Shown piece after piece: positions 1-8,149 of a stretch of 32,324 nt of DNA (the first letter of the stretch is position 1; each line of letters begins with the position of its first letter). The DNA is from Pseudomonadota bacterium (GTDB lineage: Bacteria; Desulfobacterota; Syntrophorhabdia; Syntrophorhabdales; Syntrophorhabdaceae), in the NCBI GenBank assembly GCA_026388275.1, contig JAPLKB010000024.1, forward strand, positions 1 through 32,324. The letters run 5' to 3'. A program made the position numbers and the translations under genes. The notes below the pieces were generated by a model that was not told the origin of the DNA, did no database searches, and saw only the letters and a list, made by a program, of their open reading frames with translations.

Positions 1-240
1 ACCCACGAACTGGCCATCTGATAATGACCGTTCACGCCTTGACCGACCTGACCACCCACACAACCTACCTTTTAAGAAACCTATCAAATTGTATTCCCTT
101 TGTCTATTGGTGTCTTGTATAATAGTACGAGCCCTTGACATGAGACAGACAAATGTATCCGCTATATTTTTTATAAATGTTCCGTAACAAGAGCTGACCC
201 CTTCGATTTCCTTTTTGCTTTCCCTTGAGTGCCTACACTC

Positions 241-837
241 TTACTGAGCAAGCCCGATCTGCTTCATGAACTCGCCGTTGTCCCAGAAAAGGTATTCCTC
301 GAACATGATCCCATCCTTGTTCCAGTGGCCTATCGTTGCCATCGGGATGCGGTAGGCCTTGCCAGTCGGCTGAATAACCTTGCCGCCCGAGAGAACCATC
401 GGCTTCGTGAAGGTACCCTCAAGCCAGCCGGTCACGGCCGTCCACTTGCCGTCCGCAGTGCCGAACCGGACCGGGTGCTCCTTGATCCGGTTGTCGGGCG
501 CGAACGTCCACATGTACTTCAGGTCCTCGATGTGCGTCTCAATGCCTTTGGTCTGGTGGCCATCGGGCCAGTGTACTACGACATCTTTCGTGTGGCTCTT
601 GTGGAGGTCCTGCCACTGCTGGCCGGTATAGACGCGAAAGTCTAGGTCATCGAAGTTTGCAAGGTTCTTCGCGAGCGCGGGAGGGACTCCCTTAATCTTT
701 GGGGTGGGCTCGCCAACCCGTGTTCCGGGCCAAAGGTCTTTGTCGGCGGCAGTGGCGAGGCAGGCGCCGACCAGCAACGCGGCGGCAAGGCTCACGCCAA
801 GAGCGAAATTTGCAATACGGGTTCGTTTAGTTGTCAT
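241..837 (-). CDS. Exported SnoaL-like (ester cyclase / NTF2-fold) protein
   Basis: A 198-residue protein when started at the ATG at 837. It has a basic N-terminus and a hydrophobic stretch (about residues 12-30) typical of a Sec signal; LVGAC inside it could also be a lipobox, so a lipoprotein is possible. The mature part (motifs DFRVYTGQQW, VVVHWPDGH, GIETHIEDLK, PMATIGHWNKDGIMFEEYLFWD) resembles SnoaL-like polyketide cyclase/ester cyclase proteins of the NTF2 fold; the substrate is unknown. An AAGGAGGA ribosome site lies just before 837. A second in-frame ATG at 873 also has an AGGAGG, so a 12-residue longer form is possible. The gene is visibly richer in GC than its neighbours, which suggests recent acquisition. 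It stands alone, with a long non-coding stretch upstream. Confidence 0.72.
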   Translation of the reverse strand: MTTKRTRIANFALGVSLAAALLVGACLATAADKDLWPGTRVGEPTPKIKGVPPALAKNLANFDDLDFRVYTGQQWQDLHKSHTKDVVVHWPDGHQTKGIETHIEDLKYMWTFAPDNRIKEHPVRFGTADGKWTAVTGWLEGTFTKPMVLSGGKVIQPTGKAYRIPMATIGHWNKDGIMFEEYLFWDNGEFMKQIGLAQ

Positions 838-1333
838 TTTTTTCCTCCTTTCTGTTTGGGGCTGTGCGTTCATGGGTCTCGCCTCCTGATCGATCGATAA
901 GGAGCAAGGCTGCGTTACGTGCAAACCTCCTATCAGCCTTTGTTTCGGACCCGATTATCATGATTGATTTTTCATCCATTTCTCGCCCAACATATAATAT
1001 CCGATGCTCGTTTTTATTAACTTTCTAATATGATATTCCTTGTTTATAAAAAAGACAAATTAAAAATCTATTAATATCATAGGGTAATTAGAATAACTCA
1101 TTTGTATGAGAATCGCTTTTAGTCGGTAATATCAGCAAAAGCAACACTCGTTTTTTTGGGGCATTTTGTCCACCGTTGCCAGTTGAACTATTGATCAATG
1201 GAAAAGAGCAACATAGTGTGTCTTTTAGGAATTAGTTTGTACCTCAGGCAAAAGCCACACAGTGTGCATTTTGGGAAGAAAGCAGTGCCTCTGGCAAAAA
1301 CCACGCAGTATTGACTTCATAGCAATTTTCATT
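838..1333. other. Intergenic stretch between the SnoaL-like gene and the TAXI gene
   Basis: About 500 bases without a convincing gene. The part near 838-960 should carry the minus-strand promoter and ribosome sites of the SnoaL-like gene. The middle (about 1020-1130) is very AT-rich and includes a small hairpin, CTCAT-TTGT-ATGAG. The part from 1201 to the end of the TAXI gene holds imperfect tandem repeats, listed separately. Confidence 0.5.
1201..1325. repeat. Imperfect tandem repeat, period about 46-48 bp
   Basis: Units start near 1201, 1249 and 1295. Each begins with a CAAAAGCCACACAGT-like segment (variants AAAAGAGCAACATAGT and CAAAAACCACGCAGT); the first two close with a CCTCAGG/CCTCTGG-like segment. 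A more diverged copy of the opening segment lies upstream near 1135. The array sits just beyond the stop codon of the minus-strand TAXI gene. No function is evident; decayed 3' duplication or structured RNA are both possible. Confidence 0.45.
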
Positions 1334-2698
1334 TCACGGTACCAACCTTGTACGCACAAATTTGATATGCCCGCGCAGTTCGTAGAATTGGTCTGCAAAC
1401 GAGGCCGGTACTTTCATTCTGTTCACCGCTTCCTCGATATTGTCGAGCCTTTCTATAAGTGCCTGGTGCTTATCCGATACCAATTGCATTTTAAGATCCT
1501 GCTCTATCATCAATAGAGCACGGTACCATCTGGAGATGCGCGACTTGAACCGCCATCTGTATACGGCAGGTATGAGCCGCAATCCGGGTATAAACAGCAC
1601 GATCATGGGTACGAGCACCACAATGATACGGTTCACAAAACTGGCGATCCAGAACGGCAAATAGCGATATAGAAAACCCTTGCCTGATTTGTAGAAGCTA
1701 CTCGCATCATTGCTTATGCGGATCTCCTGCTCGATCGGCGCGGGGAATTCGCCCTTGCGCCTGAGAAGTCCGGCGCCGGAGTGCACTTCACGTGCAGCAT
1801 CGAGCAATAAATCGGAGAGCGCTGGATGCAGGTGTTCCTGAGCAATCAGTTCAACTGTCGGAGCGAGCAGGAAGATATCCTGAGCAGGGGTGCCTTTTCC
1901 GAAATCTATTGAACCCTTTGGAAGAATAATTTTATTCAGGTAAGTTATGCGTCTTATATAAGCATCAGCCTGTGTAAAATCGAAGAGCTTAATGCCGGGT
2001 GCATGCAAAAGTTGGCGTATAAGCTTTGTTGAGACAGAATCACCCATTAGAAATACTGCATCAACCTTGCTATTCAGAATCGCATCTGCTGCTTTGTCGG
2101 AGTCCATCTCAAGCAGCTTTGTAAATCCTCCCGGTTCTATGCTGTTGGCTGCGAGCAATTTGAGCGAGAGAATGTTTGTTCCGCTGCCGACCTCGCCTAC
2201 TGCTACTTGCTTGCCCATTAACTGCGACAGTAGTTCAATGTTAGATTCGCTCCTGTAAAAAACATAAAGTGGTTCATATGAGATGCTGCCCAGAGAAACA
2301 AGCTTGTCGGTTTTTATCCCTGCGTTCACCCCGCCTTGCACGAATCCTATGTCCACCTTTGACGAAGGATCAGCAAGCCTCTTGATATTCTCTACAGAGC
2401 CTTCAGATGGAAGTATCCTGAGCGTTACGCCGTTTCGCTGGAGTATTTTGCCATATTTTTCCGCTGTCCTGCTGAACATACTGCCATCAGGCCCGCTGGT
2501 TATAGTAATGGTATTGGGCGGCGCAAGGTAAAAAAACAGGAATATACCGAGCACAAGAATTACAACAATTGAGATAACAGCGCTTATAACAGCGGCACGG
2601 CCGAGGCCAAAGACCTCTGCAAACATAGACTGGAATTTAACAGAAATAGGGGCGCGTTTTGAATTATCAGTTTTTTTTCTCAACCACATCGCTTTCAT
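1334..2698 (-). CDS. Membrane-anchored TAXI-family TRAP transporter solute-binding protein
   Basis: 454 residues. A transmembrane helix lies at about 35-58, followed by an NMT1/TAXI-type periplasmic binding domain (TITSGPDGSMF near 64-75, VDIGFVQGGV, VGEVGSGTN, ADAILNSKVDAVFLMG) and a second hydrophobic stretch near 345-375. The cytoplasmic tail is basic. This double-anchored form of about 450 residues is a known subtype of the TAXI family; soluble members have only the central domain. TAXI proteins capture small organic acids for TRAP transporters, but no TRAP permease gene is nearby, so the transport partner is unknown or the protein may act as a sensor. Start at 2698 is preceded by AGGA at a normal distance. 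It is probably co-transcribed with the upstream DUF3467 and Mur-ligase fusion genes on the same strand. Confidence 0.82.
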   Translation of the reverse strand: MKAMWLRKKTDNSKRAPISVKFQSMFAEVFGLGRAAVISAVISIVVILVLGIFLFFYLAPPNTITITSGPDGSMFSRTAEKYGKILQRNGVTLRILPSEGSVENIKRLADPSSKVDIGFVQGGVNAGIKTDKLVSLGSISYEPLYVFYRSESNIELLSQLMGKQVAVGEVGSGTNILSLKLLAANSIEPGGFTKLLEMDSDKAADAILNSKVDAVFLMGDSVSTKLIRQLLHAPGIKLFDFTQADAYIRRITYLNKIILPKGSIDFGKGTPAQDIFLLAPTVELIAQEHLHPALSDLLLDAAREVHSGAGLLRRKGEFPAPIEQEIRISNDASSFYKSGKGFLYRYLPFWIASFVNRIIVVLVPMIVLFIPGLRLIPAVYRWRFKSRISRWYRALLMIEQDLKMQLVSDKHQALIERLDNIEEAVNRMKVPASFADQFYELRGHIKFVRTRLVP

Positions 2699-2718
2699 TC
2701 ATTTTCCTGCTATTTTAT

Positions 2719-2832
2719 TTATTTTACAAGCAAAAATTCGGGCACCACAGGGACGTCCAGAGCAGTTGCGCTGCTTATGACAGGTAAGTTAAACCTGTGG
2801 GAATTGCTCCCTTCACCACTTCTTAACACCAT
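2719..2832 (-). CDS. Possible small ORF, 37 residues, unknown function
   Basis: This open frame lies between the DUF3467 gene and the TAXI gene, about 20 bases before the TAXI start. From the ATG at 2832 it begins MVLRSGEGSNSH and ends DVPVVPEFLLVK. The same frame is open upstream through FYFSEEDVI to a stop that overlaps the end of the DUF3467 gene, so a non-ATG start or a frameshifted extension of DUF3467 is also possible. The composition looks protein-like, but I recognise no family and the ribosome site (GAAGAAG) is weak. A short inverted repeat (ACAGGT/ACCTGT at 2780-2798) lies inside it. Confidence 0.3.
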   Translation of the reverse strand: MVLRSGEGSNSHRFNLPVISSATALDVPVVPEFLLVK

Positions 2833-2860
2833 AATTACATCTTCTTCAGAAAAATAAAAT

Positions 2861-3133
2861 CTACTGGACTATAGGATTAGGAGACTCAACAACATTTATT
2901 ATTCCAAAGGTATTTTCATACTTTTCAAGATTCTCCTGAAGCGCCTGCATGATACGTTTCATGTGACCCGGTGTAACTACGATTCGTGAAACAAGATGCG
3001 CACCATTTGGCGACTGCAGAAACCAATCTATAATAAACTCTTCAGGTCCGTGGGCAACTGCCATAGAATTACTGTAGCGGCCCCTTGACATCTCATCCGC
3101 TGTATTAATCTGCATTTGTGGTTGATCCGGCAT
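2861..3133 (-). CDS. DUF3467 domain protein
   Basis: 90 residues, about the usual size of this small family. Recognisable positions are GRYSNSMAVAHGPEEFIIDW (about 18-37), SRIVVTPGHMKRIMQALQEN (about 49-68) and KYENTFGII, which match the DUF3467 pattern of Y-S-N, E-F-hydrophobic-D, R-hydrophobic-hydrophobic-x-P and a YE-x2-FG ending. The family is cytosolic and of unknown biochemical role. An AGGAGG ribosome site precedes the ATG at 3133. It follows the Mur-ligase fusion by about 170 bases on the same strand. Confidence 0.85.
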   Translation of the reverse strand: MPDQPQMQINTADEMSRGRYSNSMAVAHGPEEFIIDWFLQSPNGAHLVSRIVVTPGHMKRIMQALQENLEKYENTFGIINVVESPNPIVQ

Positions 3134-3301
3134 TTATCCTCCTATTGAATATTAATTTTTCCAGTTTTTTCTTTGGACGGTCAGCAGCATGATTGAAAGC
3201 ACATCATCTGCACTCTGCTGCACTTTGGCCCTCCAACATAACTATCTTTCTATTCTTATATCATGTCTATATAATGTCAATAAAATTCAGTATTACTGGA
3301 A

Positions 3302-5221
3302 TTATGAATTCTTCCTTTCCCCGCCGAACAGCTCTACTATTTTCTTTACTAAAGCCGGCAATGACGGGTCCCTTGCTCCCATGACAAGAATGCAATCACC
3401 TGATTTAACACCGGCTTTAAGTCCGGTCAGCAGCTCATCGCGGCTGCTCACTGCCTGCGCATTGAACGATACTTTGCCAAGACCGTATATGATATCTTCT
3501 GAGGAAATATTTTTTTGGGCAGTACCCCCGGCATAATAAATGGGCAGGAGAAAGAGTGAGTCGTTCTGCCGAAAAACATTTCGAAAGGTTGCAATGTATT
3601 CATCCTTTAGGAATCGAGTCGGACCGAATCCATGCGGCTGATATACGGCAATAATACGCTCTGAAAGTCCCCTTGCGGCACTCACAGCAGCCGCAATCTT
3701 TGCCGGATTGTGGGCAAAATCATCGACTACATGCACGCCCTGTTCTGTTCTGCTGACAGTAAAGCGTCGGGCCACACCCTCGAAATCTCTTACTGCATCG
3801 GCAAGGACCGGCCCCTGGCAGCCTAAATACTCGCAGACACAAAGAGCCGCTCGCAGATTTTCAAGGTTGTGGTTTCCCGGAAGGGGCAAATGATATTCAA
3901 TGTCTTTTCGAAAAAGCTTGACTGAGATCGGCAGGAGTTCTTCATGATCAGGCCGCCACAAGGCCGGACTGCTACGGCCAAATCTAATTGTTGCCGGAAG
4001 AGAAGCAAGAATCGGATCGTCTGAATTGGAAACAGTCCGGGTAGATTTTGAAACAAGCGTTTCAAAAAGCTCTTTTATTTCATCAACACTCTTGTGATCC
4101 TTGGAAATATTAAGAATAACAGCGACCTCCGGAGAATATTTGGTCAGCGTTCCATCGCTCTCATCTGCCTCTACTACCAGGAGATCGGAACCGCCGCTCC
4201 AGGCATTGCCTATGAGTCCCTGTTTTTCAAGCCTGCGCAAAGGAGCGCCGCTTATGAGAGATGGCGATTTCCCGCATGCTGTCAGGAATTCAAATATCAT
4301 TGCCGTTACCGTTGATTTACCGCTTGTGCCGGCCACTGCAATCGTCTTTTTCGACGCTATTATCGCGGCAAGCAGATCGGAGCGATGTGCTATGTGAAGA
4401 CCAAAGGCACGTGCAGCAGTGATATCGGGGTTAGATTCTTCAATGGCCGTTGAGATGCAGATGATATCAATATCCGCACTGACACCTGAACCGTCCTGAT
4501 TGACGATAGTACACCCAAGCCCTTCAAGCGCTTGACAGATGGCTGCAGTATCCTCGCTGGCAAGCAGGCGATCGGAACCTGAGACAGTTATTCCCTGAAA
4601 GCGCAGATATTGTGCAAGGGCGCTCATGCCTGTACCGAAAATGCCGATAAAATGGACACTCCGGCACTGTCTTTTGTCAATAATTATTGGCGGAGCATCG
4701 ATGTAAACAACTGTGCCTTCCCTGACAATATCAAACAGACGGATGATGTCCTGATTGCGTAAAGCGAGGCATCCGTGCGACAAAGGGCTGCCTACCAGAT
4801 CCTCCCGGTTGGTGCCGTGGATATAGATACAGCGCTCATAGGAATTCACCCCGCTGCCCTTGTTTATCCCCTCCTCCAGACCTTCCAGCCGGAGAATTCG
4901 GGTCAGTATCAGATTGTCTTCCATGGAACTCAGATCCCAATCAACCCCGGTGTCTTTACGTTCTTTAAAAATGCGGCCCGAAGGAGCATTGGCTCCGATT
5001 TTCTCAGTAATCCGATGGACGCCGATGGGTGTCCTGAAAGAGTCCTCCCGAATACCATTACCAAAACGTGAGGTAGATGAGTCGAAATGCTCGATGATTC
5101 TATCCTTTTCGCAGACAAAGAGCTTTTGCGCCTCAATTGACTGGACGAGAAAAGGCTCTTCCGGGCTGGCCAGTAAGTTCTGTAATTTTTTATAAATACG
5201 ATTTAATTGAGTGCTTTCCAT
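3302..5221 (-). CDS. L,D-transpeptidase (YkuD) domain fused to MurC/Mpl-type Mur ligase
   Basis: 639 residues in one frame. Residues about 20-175 form a YkuD domain with its signature histidine and cysteine: IHGT at 134-137 and SHGC at 148-151 (nucleophile Cys151). Residues about 187-639 form a complete Mur ligase of the usual ~450-residue size: dinucleotide-like loop HFIGIFGTGMSALA (190-203), ATP P-loop GTSGKST (298-304), EADESDGT (351-358), NISKDH (371-376), and the C-terminal DDFAHNPAKIAAA. The ligase half is closest in motif style to MurC (UDP-MurNAc:L-Ala) but could be Mpl-like (recycled tripeptide to UDP-MurNAc). There is no signal peptide or membrane helix, so the whole protein should be cytosolic, although YkuD enzymes normally work outside the membrane. 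The ATG at 5221 lacks a clear ribosome site, so the start is less certain than the domains. Confidence 0.85.
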   Translation of the reverse strand: MESTQLNRIYKKLQNLLASPEEPFLVQSIEAQKLFVCEKDRIIEHFDSSTSRFGNGIREDSFRTPIGVHRITEKIGANAPSGRIFKERKDTGVDWDLSSMEDNLILTRILRLEGLEEGINKGSGVNSYERCIYIHGTNREDLVGSPLSHGCLALRNQDIIRLFDIVREGTVVYIDAPPIIIDKRQCRSVHFIGIFGTGMSALAQYLRFQGITVSGSDRLLASEDTAAICQALEGLGCTIVNQDGSGVSADIDIICISTAIEESNPDITAARAFGLHIAHRSDLLAAIIASKKTIAVAGTSGKSTVTAMIFEFLTACGKSPSLISGAPLRRLEKQGLIGNAWSGGSDLLVVEADESDGTLTKYSPEVAVILNISKDHKSVDEIKELFETLVSKSTRTVSNSDDPILASLPATIRFGRSSPALWRPDHEELLPISVKLFRKDIEYHLPLPGNHNLENLRAALCVCEYLGCQGPVLADAVRDFEGVARRFTVSRTEQGVHVVDDFAHNPAKIAAAVSAARGLSERIIAVYQPHGFGPTRFLKDEYIATFRNVFRQNDSLFLLPIYYAGGTAQKNISSEDIIYGLGKVSFNAQAVSSRDELLTGLKAGVKSGDCILVMGARDPSLPALVKKIVELFGGERKNS

Positions 5222-5823
5222 TCGTTATCTTTTCAAAACCAGGGCATTCTTTTGCATGGAAGAAAAACAAAATACAGATACCATGCCTGAAAAGCTCCCG
5301 GGTGACCGGGAGAATCAATGCAAGAAGCCTGCCGTTCTTGTCATCTGCAGAAATCTGTCCTATTCATTACCACCAATACTTCCTATATTTCAAGAAGATT
5401 CAAGCCCGGAGTATCCTGTTTCCGGATTTTTTACCAAATATGACAGCTTCGGAGATTTTTAAACAGGATTTATGGAAAATATTAGCTTGAACAAGAAACT
5501 GTTCATGTCTATAATGAGTATATTGTGCAGCTATGGACAGCTTATTATGTGGACAGTTTATTAAGGGAATATTTATTTAAAAATATTGGAATATTTCCTC
5601 CAATGAACCTCCCCGAAGCAGAGCTTCGAGGAATCAGAAGAATGGGGAACATGATTATTCCCCCTCACCCTGCCCTCTCCCTCAAGGGGCGAGGGAATGT
5701 GGTCACCCCGAAGCAGAGCTTCGAGGCAATGTGGTCACCCCGAAGTAAGGCTTCGGGGCATCAATTGATTGAAAATGAATGGTTGCATAAAAGAACTGCA
5801 ATTTTGTCCGAAAAGGAGCAGCT
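5222..5823. other. Repeat-rich intergenic region
   Basis: About 600 bases between divergent genes. The left half (5257-5463) has an open plus-strand frame of 68 codons with a protein-like stretch (PAVLVICRNLSYSLPPILP) but no ribosome site and no recognisable family; it may be a gene remnant. The right half carries hairpin repeats (listed separately) in what would be the 5' leader of the deacetylase-like gene. Promoters of both divergent genes should lie here, but I cannot place them with confidence. Confidence 0.45.
5610..5758. repeat. Cluster of CCCCGAAG hairpins with a 32-bp tandem repeat
   Basis: Three hairpins share the arm CCCCGAAG: near 5611-5631 (loop AGA, closing GCTTCGAGG), at 5706-5726 (same) and at 5738-5758 (CCCCGAAG-TAAGG-CTTCGGGG, a perfect 8-bp stem). 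The last two belong to a 32-bp unit beginning AATGTGGTCACC, repeated at 5696 and 5728. Between the first and second is another hairpin, CCCTC(T)CCCT/AGGG(GC)GAGGG, at 5673-5695. These look like dispersed palindromic intergenic repeats; some may act as transcript boundaries. Confidence 0.7.
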
Positions 5824-6858
5824 ATGACTATTGGTATAGTAAGAGATGATATTTACCTGGAACATATCACGGATTCATACCATCCTGAGAACCCTGACAG
5901 ACTGAAAAACATATACTCAATGCTCGATGCCATAGATGACAGCGGTATTGAATATATTTCTCCAAGGATGGCCACGCATGAGGAAATAGCCCTTAACCAT
6001 GATATGTATTACATTGAATCCATCGCTTCTACAAAAGGCAGGGAGAAAAGGCTTGACCCGGATACAGTAGTATCGCCAAAGTCCTACGAAGCATCATGCA
6101 TGGCTGTGGGCGGTATGCTGGAGCTTGCGGATAAGATTGTCGCCAATGAAATCAACTCGGGTTTTGCCCTTGTCAGACCGCCTGGACATCATGCTGAACG
6201 GAACAGAGCCATGGGGTTCTGTATATTCAACAATGTGGCTGTTTGTGCAAGATATCTTGAAAAAAAGTACAAGTTAAACAGGATTCTTATAGTTGATTTT
6301 GATATCCATCATGGAAACGGAACGCAGCACAGTTTTTACCATGATTCTAAAATACTATATTTTTCGACCCATGAATATCCGTACTATCCGGGAACAGGCT
6401 GGTATGAAGAAGTGGGTGAGAATGAAGGAAAAGGATATACAGTCAATGTACCTCTTTCGCAAGGCATGGGAGATCCCGATTACTCATATGTCTTTAAAGA
6501 AGTCCTGCTGCCGATAGCCGATCTGTTCAAACCTGAAATAGTTCTTGTTTCAGCAGGTTTTGATACACACTACAATGACCCGCTGGGCAGCATGAAAGTT
6601 ACTGAAGACGGTTTTGCCGAAATGACGGGCATCCTTCTCGATATTGCAAACAGGCATTGTAACGGTAAGATTCTTTTTGCCCTGGAAGGAGGATACGACC
6701 TGAAGGGACTTACCGACGCAGTGAGGTCTGTCATACTGGAAATGAAGGGCACTTCAGCATCTGCTTCCAAGGGCAAAAAAGGGAACCCTTCAAACGAAGT
6801 TATTTATGTTGTTGAAATGGTAAAGAAAACTCTACGCCCCTACTGGCCTGGATTATAA
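5824..6858 (+). CDS. Histone deacetylase-like (acetoin utilization / HDAC) family amidohydrolase
   Basis: 344 residues, the usual size for bacterial class II-like HDAC-family proteins. Landmarks are RPPGHHAERNRAMGFCIFNN (118-137; active-site His122 and His123), VDFDIHHGNGTQ (157-168; zinc ligands Asp160 and His162), SAGFDTH (243-249; third zinc ligand Asp247) and LEGGYDL near the C-terminus. These enzymes remove acetyl or other acyl groups from lysines or polyamines; the substrate here is unknown. An AAAGGAG site just before the ATG at 5824 supports the start. A strong hairpin follows the stop codon, so this is a single-gene transcript unless expressed from further upstream. Confidence 0.9.
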   Translation: MTIGIVRDDIYLEHITDSYHPENPDRLKNIYSMLDAIDDSGIEYISPRMATHEEIALNHDMYYIESIASTKGREKRLDPDTVVSPKSYEASCMAVGGMLELADKIVANEINSGFALVRPPGHHAERNRAMGFCIFNNVAVCARYLEKKYKLNRILIVDFDIHHGNGTQHSFYHDSKILYFSTHEYPYYPGTGWYEEVGENEGKGYTVNVPLSQGMGDPDYSYVFKEVLLPIADLFKPEIVLVSAGFDTHYNDPLGSMKVTEDGFAEMTGILLDIANRHCNGKILFALEGGYDLKGLTDAVRSVILEMKGTSASASKGKKGNPSNEVIYVVEMVKKTLRPYWPGL

Positions 6859-6860
6859 TT

Positions 6861-6903
6861 ATCAAAAGGGTATCCCGGGGCTTGGTCCGGGTACCCTTTT
6901 GAT
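6861..6903. terminator. Strong hairpin, probable bidirectional terminator
   Basis: Arms at 6861-6878 (ATCAAAAGGGTATCCCGG) and 6887-6903 (CCGGGTACCCTTTTGAT) pair fully apart from one bulged T, around a short GGCTTGGT loop. The A-tract on one arm and T-tract on the other allow termination in both directions. It sits three bases after the deacetylase stop and about 70 bases beyond the end of the converging HU/IHF gene. Confidence 0.8.
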
Positions 6904-6974
6904 GCTATCTTTGAACCTGAATTCTTATAAGGATTGTGAATTTTGGAATTTCAAATCCAAAATCCAAAACAAAT

Positions 6975-7253
6975 TTATTCTTTCCAGATCATCTCTTTAA
7001 GCTCTTTGCCTACTTTAAAGTAGGGGAGCTTTTTGGGTTTAACATCTACCAATTGTCCTGTTTTAGGGTTTCTCCCTTTATACGCCTTGTATTGTCTGAT
7101 GGTAAAACTTCCAAAACCCCTGATTTCCACCCGTTCGCCCTTCACAATGGCCTGTTTTATAGTGTCCACTATTGTGTCAACTGCAACTTTAGCCACCTTC
7201 TGGTTTAATTTCAGATCTTCTGCAACTTTGTTGATTATATCAATTTTGTTCAT
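6975..7253 (-). CDS. HU/IHF-family DNA-binding protein
   Basis: 92 residues, standard family length. It shows the conserved VEIRGFGSF (42-50), the DNA-binding arm tip RNPKTG (61-66, with the intercalating proline) and the PYFKVGKELKE ending. The protein bends DNA as a dimer and organises the nucleoid. Sequence alone does not separate HU from an IHF subunit; the PYFKVGKELKE tail is seen in both. GGAGG lies about 8 bases before the ATG at 7253. The gene follows purQ after 11 bases, so the two are probably one transcript. Confidence 0.92.
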   Translation of the reverse strand: MNKIDIINKVAEDLKLNQKVAKVAVDTIVDTIKQAIVKGERVEIRGFGSFTIRQYKAYKGRNPKTGQLVDVKPKKLPYFKVGKELKEMIWKE

Positions 7254-7264
7254 TTAATAACCTC

Positions 7265-8098
7265 CTATATATTTTCTGTCACATATTTAAATGCATTGTT
7301 AAATATTTTTAAACCGTTTTCCTGGTTTATCACATTTTCCCTTGTCCACCTCGGATGCTGAATATAATAGATATAAGCTTCAGGATGGGGCATAAGACCA
7401 AATATCCTTCCGCTGGGATCACACAAACCGGCTATAGCTTCAATTGATCCATTGGGATTATACGGATATTCTCCTGTTTCACAACCTTTCTCATCAACAT
7501 ACTGCATCACGATATGTCCGTTTTCTTTCAATAAGTTCAAAGTATTCGTACTTTCCGGTACAAGTTTCCCTTCGCCATGTCTTACAGGCAGATAAATATT
7601 ATCCATGCCTCTTGTAAAAATACAACTGGAAAATTGATTAGTTTTTAAGCTTACCCATCGGTCTTCAAATCTCCCGGAGTCATTAAATGTGAGGGTAACG
7701 GCCTGTTTGCCGTAGTCACTGTATAAACCGGGCAGTAATCCTGTTTTAACAAGAAGTTGAAATCCGTTGCATATACCAAGGATAATTTTACCATCCTTAA
7801 CAAATTTCACAAGCTCGTCAATAAATCTATCTTCTGAATCCTTTATCTTCTGATATTTCCATTTTACCGCCTGTGCCTTTGCAGACCCGAGATCATCGCC
7901 GTCGAGAAATCCACCGGGAAGATGAATAAACATATAGTTATGTATTTCGAGGGCCTTTTCTCTCAGCATATTAATATGCATAAGCTCAGGCTCAAAACCG
8001 GCAAGTTTGTGCGCATAAGCAGTTTCATATTCACAGTTAATGCCGTTTCCAAAAAGTATAAGGCTTTTTGGCCTTTTCTTTTTCATATCCTTAATCAT
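7265..8098 (-). CDS. purQ: Phosphoribosylformylglycinamidine synthase, glutaminase subunit (PurQ-like)
   Basis: 277 residues with a class I glutamine amidotransferase layout: N-terminal LILFGNGINCEYETA, oxyanion region LPGGFLDGDD (60-69), nucleophile elbow GICNGFQLL (Cys110) and the His-x-Glu dyad MPHPE (His238, Glu240). The PNGS near 215-218 and IAGLCDPSGRIFGLMPHPE order are typical of PurQ. The enzyme releases ammonia from glutamine for FGAM synthesis in purine biosynthesis with PurL, which is not in this window. The start is uncertain between the ATGs at 8098 and 8086. It lies between the cytochrome c synthase genes and HU on the same strand, an unusual setting for a purine gene. Confidence 0.87.
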   Translation of the reverse strand: MIKDMKKKRPKSLILFGNGINCEYETAYAHKLAGFEPELMHINMLREKALEIHNYMFIHLPGGFLDGDDLGSAKAQAVKWKYQKIKDSEDRFIDELVKFVKDGKIILGICNGFQLLVKTGLLPGLYSDYGKQAVTLTFNDSGRFEDRWVSLKTNQFSSCIFTRGMDNIYLPVRHGEGKLVPESTNTLNLLKENGHIVMQYVDEKGCETGEYPYNPNGSIEAIAGLCDPSGRIFGLMPHPEAYIYYIQHPRWTRENVINQENGLKIFNNAFKYVTENI

Positions 8099-8149
8099 CC
8101 CTTAACATCTTTCAAACCACTTGATCTGTCTAAATCAATAAACAGTTTT

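Noticed and set aside
229-645. Plus-strand ORF of 138 codons
   Set aside because: It lies opposite the SnoaL-like gene, which has a signal peptide, family motifs and good ribosome sites; the plus-strand frame has none.
5257-5463. 68-codon plus-strand frame in the intergenic region
   Set aside because: No ribosome site and no recognised family; kept only as a possible remnant in the region note.
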